Shown here one piece after another: positions 49,507-56,368 of a stretch of DNA of 64,000 bases (the first letter of the stretch is position 1; every line of letters begins with the position of its first letter). Location: NCBI RefSeq assembly GCF_008329705.1, contig NZ_VTSX01000002.1:124001-188000 (forward strand). Reading direction: 5' to 3'. Below the pieces are notes generated by a model, which saw only the letters and a list, made by a program, of their open reading frames with translations, was not told the origin of the DNA and ran no database searches. Made by a program: the position numbers and the translations under genes. The DNA is from Chryseobacterium sp. SN22 (GTDB lineage: Bacteria > Bacteroidota > Bacteroidia > Flavobacteriales > Weeksellaceae).

Positions 49507-49514
49507 CAAAAATA
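49507..49514 (-). promoter_or_regulatory. -7 box for the 49-kb secreted protein gene
   Basis: TATTTTTG on the minus strand, 21 bp upstream of the start codon. Confidence 0.5.
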
Positions 49515-49758
49515 ATCAATTCATATTAATTCAACAGCCGGGGAAAATTAAGAAAAAGTTACATTTTTAAAATATAGTCAGCATTCAGATAAAAATCCTT
49601 TCGGCCAAATTTATGCTTAAGACCTATTCAAGCTGACAGAATATTAATACTTTTTGAATTTTTTTAACATTGCTTAACGAACTTTGGCGTCATAATTGAA
49701 AACAGTATAAGATCAAAGTCAGGTTGGCTTAACATCCTTACGTTATAAAATTTGAATT

Positions 49759-50301
49759 ATGAGAAATATAGTGTTGACAGGATTAATGTCGGTTTTTTTA
49801 CTGACGGCCTGTAAAAAAGATGAACAGATCGCTGAACAACAATCATTGGAACAACAGAAAATGGAGTTCCAGATGAGGCAGTTGGAAATAGAAAAACAGA
49901 AACTAGCCATTGAAAAAGAAAAAATGGCTTATGAAGCACAGAAAAAAGCGGATAGTATCGCTGAAATGCAGAAGGCTAAAACAGCTGCTGCAGCCAGTGC
50001 CAGACCCCAGGTAATCAGAGAAACACGTACTGTATACAGAGACCGATCAAGTTCAAGCTCGAATAGCGGGACTTATGCCAATAACGGAACCTCTTCCCAG
50101 ACTACTGCAAAGAAAAAAGGAATGAGTGAAGCGGCTAAAGGTACCATTATCGGGGCTGTAGGCGGGGCTGCATTAGGAGCCATCGTTAACAAGAAAAGCC
50201 CTGGAGCCGGTGCTGCAATTGGTGGGGTAATCGGTGGTGCTACCGGTTATACTTTAGGTAGAGCACAGGATAGAAAAAGCGGAAGGGTTCAGCCAAGATA
50301 A
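49759..50301 (+). CDS. Glycine-zipper lipoprotein with coiled coil
   Basis: A 180-residue protein with a lipobox (LMSVFLLTACKKDEQ). It has a long charged coiled coil (about 25-75, EQQKMEFQMRQLEIEKQKLA), a Ser/Asn-rich linker, and a C-terminal glycine zipper (GTIIGAVGGAALGAIVN, GAAIGGVIGGATGYTLG). It resembles YMGG-type proteins that insert glycine-zipper helices into membranes. It should be held in the outer or inner membrane by its lipid. The function is unknown. A terminator follows 19 bp after the stop. Confidence 0.82.
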   Translation: MRNIVLTGLMSVFLLTACKKDEQIAEQQSLEQQKMEFQMRQLEIEKQKLAIEKEKMAYEAQKKADSIAEMQKAKTAAAASARPQVIRETRTVYRDRSSSSSNSGTYANNGTSSQTTAKKKGMSEAAKGTIIGAVGGAALGAIVNKKSPGAGAAIGGVIGGATGYTLGRAQDRKSGRVQPR

Positions 50302-50320
50302 TATTTTTATTATAACATAG

Positions 50321-50352
50321 AAAGATTGCTTATTTTTAAGCAATCTTTTTTT
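50321..50352 (+). terminator. Terminator before the polytopic membrane protein
   Basis: AAAGATTGCTTA-TTTT-TAAGCAATCTTT with seven T. The next gene's ATG starts at the base after it, so it may also act as an attenuator. Confidence 0.88.
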
Positions 50353-51993
50353 ATGCTGTTAACCCTCCTTTCCACTATTCTTCTGATTCCGGTTTTAATG
50401 GGGCTGGGAAATATTGTAAAATACTTTTCCGAAGAATCCATTCACGGGATCTCAGGTAAAATTTTATCGGGAATTTTAGGGACCAGCATACTGTGGATGA
50501 TCCTATCCTTTTTTATCTCTTTAAATATATATGTTGAAATCCCTACGATCATATTGGGGCTTCTCTATTTTTTCAAGGATAAATCGTACAAAGTGTTTTT
50601 CCGGTTTTCAGGAAAAGAAATTTCACTAATTTGTTTTATTTCATTTATCGTTTTATTCTGCGGATCTTTTTATCCTTTTATACTGGATCATTTCGGGTAT
50701 TATGTTCCCACCATAAAATGGCTAAGAGAATTTGGGCTGGTTAAAGGAATATCCAACTTGGATCTTACATTGGGACAAATGTCACTCTGGCATATTTTTC
50801 AGGCCGGGTTTTCTAATTTTTCCGATCCGTATTTCAGGATCAATACGATTTTATTGGTTGTTTATTCATTCTATATCGTAGAGAATAAAAGCTGGATCCA
50901 GCTGTGTTTTATTCCTGTCTTATTGTTGTTTTCCCAGTCTCCGAGTCCTGACCTGCCGGTTATTGTTTTTTCATTGATTATTCTAAATGAAATTCTGAAG
51001 ACTAAAGGAAATACCCTATTTTTATTTACTTTTTCAGTATTTGTTTTTGCTATAAAGCCGACAATGATCTGGCTTCCGACGCTGAGTTTCCTCTACTCTG
51101 TCTTCATTATTAAATCCAGATTTACCGCTCTGATTCCAGGCTGCCTGCTGGTGCTGTTGTTTTTTATGAAAAACATCTGGACTTTTGGTTATCCGGTTTT
51201 CCCTATTGCTGTCGGCGATCTGAATACAGCCTGGAAACCCCACCAAGAAATCCTGAAAACTTCTTCACAGTTTGCCATTCAGAAAACCTATGATATGCAG
51301 TATTCCTATCAGGAGATCCAAAAGTTTTCACCGTTTGATTATATTAAAAACTGGCTTTTTCTGGAAGGTATCAAATCAAAAATAAATATCCTTTTTATTC
51401 TGAGCTTACTTGGTTTTATAATTTTCAGTCGGACTAAAAAAAATAAAACCGTCAACTTGATCTGCATTTCAATTTTGGTTAAAAGCATTCTGGTCCTGTT
51501 TTTTTCCGCCCAGTACCGGTTTTTTATTGATGTCTTTTTTGTAATCTTTTTTGTGATTTTCATGGATTATTTTAATCGGCGGAAATCCGTTGCCCTGTTT
51601 TCTGTTTTAAGTATTATTTTCATCGGGTGCCTTACATTACCGGATATTCTTCAGACATACCTGCCTAGTTTCAGGTCGGGGAATTTTATGGGTAAATTTG
51701 AAATAAAACAGCTGTACCGTCCGTCAGCCTATCACTATAAAAGCCATACTTCCCACCAACTGGGGAATCTAAAATTTAATGTTTCCAGAAAATATCCCTA
51801 CAATTTCGAAACGGAGCTGCCGGCCATTTCTGAAAGCTACATTTTTGATGATGTGAAAGCCGGCATTTTCCCGCAGCTGATTGATCCTCAAAAGACGAGA
51901 AAAGGATTTATCTGGAAAAAATTAAATCCGGAAGAAGAAAAATCTGCCTATCACATGATCAATACAATCAAAGATTCCTATAAACAGAACTGA
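50353..51993 (+). CDS. Polytopic membrane protein (LIC_10190-like)
   Basis: A 546-residue protein with about 12 hydrophobic helices. The stretch FGYPVFPIAVGDLN with its Gly-Tyr-Pro-Val-Phe-Pro core resembles the large membrane proteins called LIC_10190 family in Bacteroidetes, which look like glycosyltransferase- or polymerase-type envelope proteins. That assignment is from memory of the family and moderate. I chose the ATG at 50353, because an in-frame start at 50326 lies inside the upstream terminator. The C-terminal 90 residues are soluble (SYHYKSHTSHQLGNL-like). Confidence 0.7.
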   Translation: MLLTLLSTILLIPVLMGLGNIVKYFSEESIHGISGKILSGILGTSILWMILSFFISLNIYVEIPTIILGLLYFFKDKSYKVFFRFSGKEISLICFISFIVLFCGSFYPFILDHFGYYVPTIKWLREFGLVKGISNLDLTLGQMSLWHIFQAGFSNFSDPYFRINTILLVVYSFYIVENKSWIQLCFIPVLLLFSQSPSPDLPVIVFSLIILNEILKTKGNTLFLFTFSVFVFAIKPTMIWLPTLSFLYSVFIIKSRFTALIPGCLLVLLFFMKNIWTFGYPVFPIAVGDLNTAWKPHQEILKTSSQFAIQKTYDMQYSYQEIQKFSPFDYIKNWLFLEGIKSKINILFILSLLGFIIFSRTKKNKTVNLICISILVKSILVLFFSAQYRFFIDVFFVIFFVIFMDYFNRRKSVALFSVLSIIFIGCLTLPDILQTYLPSFRSGNFMGKFEIKQLYRPSAYHYKSHTSHQLGNLKFNVSRKYPYNFETELPAISESYIFDDVKAGIFPQLIDPQKTRKGFIWKKLNPEEEKSAYHMINTIKDSYKQN

Positions 51994-52026
51994 ATTTTAT
52001 AGCACTTTCATCTGAATAAAAAGCCT

Positions 52027-52034
52027 TAAATTTG
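52027..52034 (+). promoter_or_regulatory. aroC -7 box adjacent to the start codon
   Basis: TAAATTTG ends 4 nt before the aroC ATG, predicting a leaderless transcript. Confidence 0.65.
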
Positions 52035-52038
52035 TGTC

Positions 52039-53109
52039 ATGTTAAATACTCTAGGTAATCTTCTCAGTCTTACAACATTCGGAGAAAGCCATGGTCTGGC
52101 TTACGGTGGCATCATCAATAATTTTCCGGCAGGGCTAACGGTTGATCTTGATAAGATCCAGTATGAACTGGACCGCAGGAAGCCGGGGCAGTCCGCCATT
52201 GTTACCCAAAGAAAAGAAAGCGATACGGTAAAATTCCTGTCAGGGATTTTTGACGGAAAAACCACGGGAACCCCGATTGGTTTTATCATTGAAAATGAAA
52301 ATCAGAAATCGAAGGATTATGATCATATCGCCAATTCATATCGTCCCAGCCATGCCGATTTTACCTACGACCAGAAATTCGGAATCCGGGATTACCGCGG
52401 CGGCGGAAAATCTTCTGCCCGGGAAACGATCAACTGGGTGGTAGCCGGCGCTTTGGCTAAACAGCTGCTGTCCGGTATTGAAATCAATGCCTACGTTTCG
52501 TCGGTAGGAGATATTTTCTGCGAGAAACCTTATCAGGCTCTGGATTTTTCCAAAACGGAAAGCAATGAAGTACGTTGCCCGGATGCTGAAACGGCTGAAA
52601 AAATGATCGGGAGAATCAAAGAGATCAAAAAAGAAGGCAATACCATTGGCGGAACTATTACCTGTGTGATCAAAAATGTTCCGGTGGGAATCGGCGAACC
52701 GGTTTTCTCGAAACTTCAGGCGGAACTGGGGAAAGCGATGCTCAACATCAACGCCGCAAAAGGTTTTGAATACGGAAGCGGATTCTGCGGGGCAAAGATG
52801 ACCGGAAAAGAGCACAACGATCTTTTCAACGAAGATTTCACCACAAAATCCAATCTTTCGGGAGGAATTCAGGGAGGAATCTCCAATGGGATGGATATTT
52901 ATTTCCGGGTAGCCTTCAAACCTATAGCAACAATTTTAAGACCTCAGGAAAGCATTGACAAAGAAGGGAATCCTGTAATCGTGGAAGGTAAAGGACGTCA
53001 TGATCCTTGCGTTCTACCCAGAGCAGTTCCGGTAGTGGAAAGTTTAGCCGCTTTTGTGCTGGCCGATTTATTTCTGATCAATAAAACAAGAAACATCAAT
53101 AATTTTTAA
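52039..53109 (+). CDS. aroC: Chorismate synthase
   Basis: A 356-residue FMN-dependent enzyme making chorismate, the branch point to aromatic amino acids and folate. Family motifs: [21 protein letters not shown] (signature 1), [40 protein letters not shown] segment (here [18 protein letters not shown]) and [24 protein letters not shown] near the C-terminus. The length is standard. It begins 4 nt after a perfect -7 box and is followed 18 bp later by a thioredoxin-fold gene. Confidence 0.96.
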   Translation: MLNTLGNLLSLTTFGESHGLAYGGIINNFPAGLTVDLDKIQYELDRRKPGQSAIVTQRKESDTVKFLSGIFDGKTTGTPIGFIIENENQKSKDYDHIANSYRPSHADFTYDQKFGIRDYRGGGKSSARETINWVVAGALAKQLLSGIEINAYVSSVGDIFCEKPYQALDFSKTESNEVRCPDAETAEKMIGRIKEIKKEGNTIGGTITCVIKNVPVGIGEPVFSKLQAELGKAMLNINAAKGFEYGSGFCGAKMTGKEHNDLFNEDFTTKSNLSGGIQGGISNGMDIYFRVAFKPIATILRPQESIDKEGNPVIVEGKGRHDPCVLPRAVPVVESLAAFVLADLFLINKTRNINNF

Positions 53110-53127
53110 ATATAAATATTTTTAGTA

Positions 53128-53691
53128 ATGGAAAATTACTGGGATAAAGCCATCTCTTTCGAAAACTATGTGCAGATCGGAAGACAAAGATTAGAAAATC
53201 CTGCCAACCAGCAGGAAATCGATTATAAACCTTATTACGAACTGGGGCTTCAGCGGATCGGCAGGACCCTGAAAAAATATAATGCTGATGAAGAGCAGCT
53301 GAAAGAACTCGCCTCTAAGAATTTCGACGGAAAAATCTTAATTATCTCTGAGGTTTGGTGTGGTGATGCAAGCTCCACCGTTCCGGCTTTGGTTAAATTT
53401 TTCGAAGGGAAAAATGAAGTGAGAATCTTTCTTAGAGAAAGTGATAAAAGCCTGATTAACCAGTTTCTTACCAACGGTACCGAATCGATTCCGAAAGTGG
53501 TGATCCTGAACAACGATTTCAGTATAAAAAATTCATGGGGCCCGCGTCCGCGATATGGAAGAGATCTGCTGGCAAAATTTAAAGCAGATCCTGAAAATTA
53601 CACAAGAGACCAGTTTTACAATGACCTGCAGCTGTATTATGCTAAAAACAGAGGAAAAGATGCAGTTCAGGAAATCTTGGAATTGCTCTAA
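53128..53691 (+). CDS. Thioredoxin-family protein without the second active-site Cys
   Basis: A 187-residue cytoplasmic protein. The thioredoxin region contains IISEVWCGDASSTVPALVKF, where the usual CxxC is CGDA, so only one redox Cys remains. ESIPKVVILNNDF includes the cis-Pro loop. It belongs to a group of bacterial thioredoxin-family proteins with a WC(G/P)D motif. A disulfide exchange mechanism would need a monothiol. It probably shares a transcript with aroC. Confidence 0.82.
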   Translation: MENYWDKAISFENYVQIGRQRLENPANQQEIDYKPYYELGLQRIGRTLKKYNADEEQLKELASKNFDGKILIISEVWCGDASSTVPALVKFFEGKNEVRIFLRESDKSLINQFLTNGTESIPKVVILNNDFSIKNSWGPRPRYGRDLLAKFKADPENYTRDQFYNDLQLYYAKNRGKDAVQEILELL

Positions 53692-53777
53692 TTGTAAATT
53701 TATTTTAAATTGATCTTCGGAAAGCCGGTACTGATAAACCGCTTTACTTTTAAAAATAATTTTTATCAAGCGTAAAA

Positions 53778-54317
53778 ATGAAGAAAAACATCATTTACCT
53801 TATCCTGATTGCCCTGATTGCAGTTGTCGCTTTTGTGCCGGGAGTAAAAGAAAAACTTCAGGATGCCTTCTTCCCGATAGCAGCCATCGAAAATGCCGTT
53901 CATATTGATGATGCGGACTATGACATTGAACTGCAGGGAATCAATGTTCCGAGCACCAACCTTAAAACATTTAAGGGGAAAGCGGTATTCCTGAATTTCT
54001 GGGGAACCTGGTGCCCGCCGTGCCGTAAGGAATGGCCTTCCATCCAGAAACTGTATGATACCCGGAAAGACCATGTGAGTTTTGTACTGATTGCCATGAA
54101 TGATCAGGAAGATGCGGTAAGGAAGTTTTTAAAGGAAAACAATTATAACGTTCCTGTCTATATTGCCCAAAGCCCCATCTCCGAAAAGATTCTTCCAAAA
54201 GTTTTCCCCACCACTTATCTGCTGGATAAGGACGGCAGGATCCTTATCAAGGAAGATGCTTCAAGAGACTGGAATACAGAATCTACACATCAGTTTATTG
54301 ATAATATTATTAAATAA
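53778..54317 (+). CDS. TlpA/ResA-like thioredoxin
   Basis: A 179-residue exported or membrane-anchored thioredoxin with one N-terminal transmembrane helix (IIYLILIALIAVVAFVPG). The active site WGTWCPPCRKEWP is a complete CxxC. The cis-Pro segment is VFPTTYLLDKDG. Such proteins reduce cysteines in the periplasm, for example during cytochrome c maturation. It lies 86 bp after the monothiol-type gene and 37 bp before the DUF1232 gene. Confidence 0.92.
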   Translation: MKKNIIYLILIALIAVVAFVPGVKEKLQDAFFPIAAIENAVHIDDADYDIELQGINVPSTNLKTFKGKAVFLNFWGTWCPPCRKEWPSIQKLYDTRKDHVSFVLIAMNDQEDAVRKFLKENNYNVPVYIAQSPISEKILPKVFPTTYLLDKDGRILIKEDASRDWNTESTHQFIDNIIK

Positions 54318-54354
54318 CTTTAACTAAAATTCACAGTTTGTTGGTACAAAATTT

Positions 54355-54747
54355 GTGAAATATACAGGGATTAAAAAGTATTTAAAGCCAAACACAGAAA
54401 TGAAGTATTCTAAATTGAACCTGGCGAAAGAAGCCATCCGCCATAAAGGTTTTGTACAGAAGATCCCTGATATTTTCAGAATGGTGAAGACATGGCGTAG
54501 AGGAGAATATCCAATGCGCTCGCTCGATATTATTCTGCCTCTGCTGGGAATGCTGTATGTGATCTCCCCCATTGATCTTCTGCCGGAAGTAGCGGTTCCG
54601 GTGATCGGCGTTCTGGATGATCTTGCGGTTTTATCGCTGGCCATCCCGAAACTGATCCGGGAAGTTGATAAATTCCTGCTTTGGGAAGCTGATCGGAAAT
54701 ACAATACGGCCGGTGCGAAAATCATCGACGCCGAAATTATTGAATAA
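54355..54747 (+). CDS. DUF1232 (YkvA) family protein
   Basis: A 130-residue protein containing the DUF1232 segment LLGMLYVISPIDLLPEVAVPVIGVLDDLAVLSLAI (about 64-98), the diagnostic SPxDLxPE...LDD pattern of YkvA-like membrane-associated proteins. The start is GTG at 54355 or ATG at 54400 (MKYSKLNLAKEAI); both leave the domain intact. The function is unknown in all characterised relatives that I know of. It ends before a terminator and a highly symmetric inverted repeat. Confidence 0.85.
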   Translation: MKYTGIKKYLKPNTEMKYSKLNLAKEAIRHKGFVQKIPDIFRMVKTWRRGEYPMRSLDIILPLLGMLYVISPIDLLPEVAVPVIGVLDDLAVLSLAIPKLIREVDKFLLWEADRKYNTAGAKIIDAEIIE

Positions 54748-54753
54748 GTAATG

Positions 54754-54779
54754 AACCATCTTTTAAGGGATGGTTTTTT
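54754..54779 (+). terminator. Terminator of the thioredoxin/DUF1232 cluster
   Basis: AACCATC and GATGGTT pair across an 8-nt loop and continue into T. Confidence 0.75.
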
Positions 54780-54795
54780 CGTATACTTAATGAAA

Positions 54796-54828
54796 AACTT
54801 TGTCAAAGTTCCGAACTTTGACAAAGTT
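54796..54828. repeat. Perfect 15-bp inverted repeat
   Basis: AACTTTGTCAAAGTT and AACTTTGACAAAGTT are separated by CCG, and each arm is itself a near-palindrome (AACTTTG-N-CAAAGTT). It can form one long or two short hairpins. It is REP-like in appearance. Confidence 0.7.
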
Positions 54829-54842
54829 AAAATTCATAGAAA

Positions 54843-54883
54843 TTGACTATTCACCTGCGGAGTAAAATTGACCATTGACCTTA
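54843..54883. repeat. Dispersed GTGAATGGTGAAT-type repeat, copy 3
   Basis: ACTATTCACCTGCGGAG followed by TAAAATTGACCATTGACC and TTA aligns with the 19.2-kb copy with few changes. Confidence 0.45.
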
Positions 54884-54906
54884 TTTCCCTTTTCATCTCA
54901 AATCCT

Positions 54907-54914
54907 TAAATTTG
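54907..54914 (+). promoter_or_regulatory. -7 box for pyrE-pyrF
   Basis: TAAATTTG, 20 bp upstream of the ATG at 54935. Confidence 0.55.
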
Positions 54915-54934
54915 CAAACATCTAATAAAAAATA

Positions 54935-56314
54935 ATGGAAAGTAAAAAAGAATTCTTTTTAGAATGCTACAAACTGGGCATCATCAAATTCGGAAGATTC
55001 ACTTTAAAAAGCGGCATCGAAAGCCCTTTTTACGTAGACTTAAGACCTTTGGCTTCAGATCCCAAGATTTTAAAAAATCTTGCCAATTACCTGCTGGATA
55101 TGCTTCCGCTGGATAATTTCGACCTGATCTGCGGGGTTCCTTATGCCGCGCTTCCGATGGCTACAGCGATGTCTTTAGAAAGCTACATTCCGTTAATTAT
55201 TAAAAGAAAAGAAGCTAAAAACTACGGTACTAAAAAACTGATCGAAGGCATTTACCAGAAAGGGCAGAACTGCCTGTTGGTAGAAGACGTCATCACTTCC
55301 GGAAAATCTCTTATCGAAACGATTGCTGAGGTTGAGCAGGAGGACATCAAGGTGGCGGATATCATTGTGGTTCTCGACCGGGAACAGGGCGGGAAGGAAC
55401 TTCTTGAAAGCAGGGGATACCGGGTGCATACCCTTTTCAATATTTCCGAAGTCTGCGAAATCCTAAAGGAAAATGGAGAACTGTCGGATGACGAAATAAA
55501 AAGAATCCAGGATTTTCTACAGGGCAATCACATTCAGTTTGAGGAAGAAATCAGGCTTTCTTATCAGGAAAAATTCGAACATGCCCAGCATTCCGTTTCA
55601 AAAAAACTTCTGGAAACAGCATTAGCCAAAGAATCCAACCTGATTGCTTCTGCCGATGTTACCACGACCCAGGAACTGCTGGATCTGGCTGAAAAAGTAG
55701 GTCCGCATGTGATTGCTTTAAAAACACATATCGATATTATTTCCGATTTTGAATATCAAAAAACAATTACTCCCTTAAAAGCACTGGCGGCAAAACACAA
55801 TTTCCTTCTGATGGAAGACCGCAAATTTGCAGATATCGGGAATACGCAGGAACTTCAGTTTACCAGTGGCGTTTTTAAAGTTACCGATTGGGCCGATTTC
55901 GTTACCTCGCAGGTGATCGGAGGATTTGAATCGCTAGACTGCTTTAAAAATGTAGGAGTTGTTGCCATTATCGGCATGTCGTCCAAAGGCGCATTAACCA
56001 CCAATGCTTACCGGGAAGAAGCTTTAAAAGTAGCCTCTTCACACCCTAACGTGATCGGAGGGGTTTCCCAGAACCTGCTTCCGGCCGAAATGCTTTTATT
56101 TACTCCGGGAGTAAACCTCGCCGATTCCGGGGATGGAAAAGGACAGCAGTACAATACGCCGGAGCATGTTTTCAAAACCCTTCACACCGATTTCATTATC
56201 GTCGGAAGAGGGATCTATCAGGCTGAAAACCCGGAAACGGCAGCCATGATTTACAAAAACGAAGGCTGGAACGCTTATTTAAACTCTCTGGAAAAAAAAG
56301 CAGTTCAGGATTAA
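54935..56314 (+). CDS. pyrE-pyrF: Bifunctional orotate phosphoribosyltransferase / OMP decarboxylase
   Basis: A 459-residue fusion doing the last two steps of UMP synthesis. The N-terminal PyrE part (about 1-205) has GVPYAALPMATAMSL and the PRPP-binding loop CLLVEDVITSGKSLIETI. The C-terminal PyrF part (about 215-459) has ALKTHIDIISDF and the catalytic loop LLMEDRKFADIGNTQ (Asp, Lys, Asp), ending with TPGVNLADSGDGKGQQYNTP and FIIVGRGIYQAE. The order and the DRKFADIGNT-type motif are those of eukaryotic UMP synthase. Both active sites are intact, so it should channel orotate to UMP. Confidence 0.95.
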   Translation: MESKKEFFLECYKLGIIKFGRFTLKSGIESPFYVDLRPLASDPKILKNLANYLLDMLPLDNFDLICGVPYAALPMATAMSLESYIPLIIKRKEAKNYGTKKLIEGIYQKGQNCLLVEDVITSGKSLIETIAEVEQEDIKVADIIVVLDREQGGKELLESRGYRVHTLFNISEVCEILKENGELSDDEIKRIQDFLQGNHIQFEEEIRLSYQEKFEHAQHSVSKKLLETALAKESNLIASADVTTTQELLDLAEKVGPHVIALKTHIDIISDFEYQKTITPLKALAAKHNFLLMEDRKFADIGNTQELQFTSGVFKVTDWADFVTSQVIGGFESLDCFKNVGVVAIIGMSSKGALTTNAYREEALKVASSHPNVIGGVSQNLLPAEMLLFTPGVNLADSGDGKGQQYNTPEHVFKTLHTDFIIVGRGIYQAENPETAAMIYKNEGWNAYLNSLEKKAVQD

Positions 56315-56343
56315 AATCTTTACGGAATTAATGCAAAATAAGT

Positions 56344-56351
56344 TATATTTG
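56344..56351 (+). promoter_or_regulatory. -7 box for the M1-like/beta-barrel gene
   Basis: TATATTTG, 17 bp upstream of the TTG start at 56369. Confidence 0.5.
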
Positions 56352-56368
56352 ATACTTTATCACAGTAA

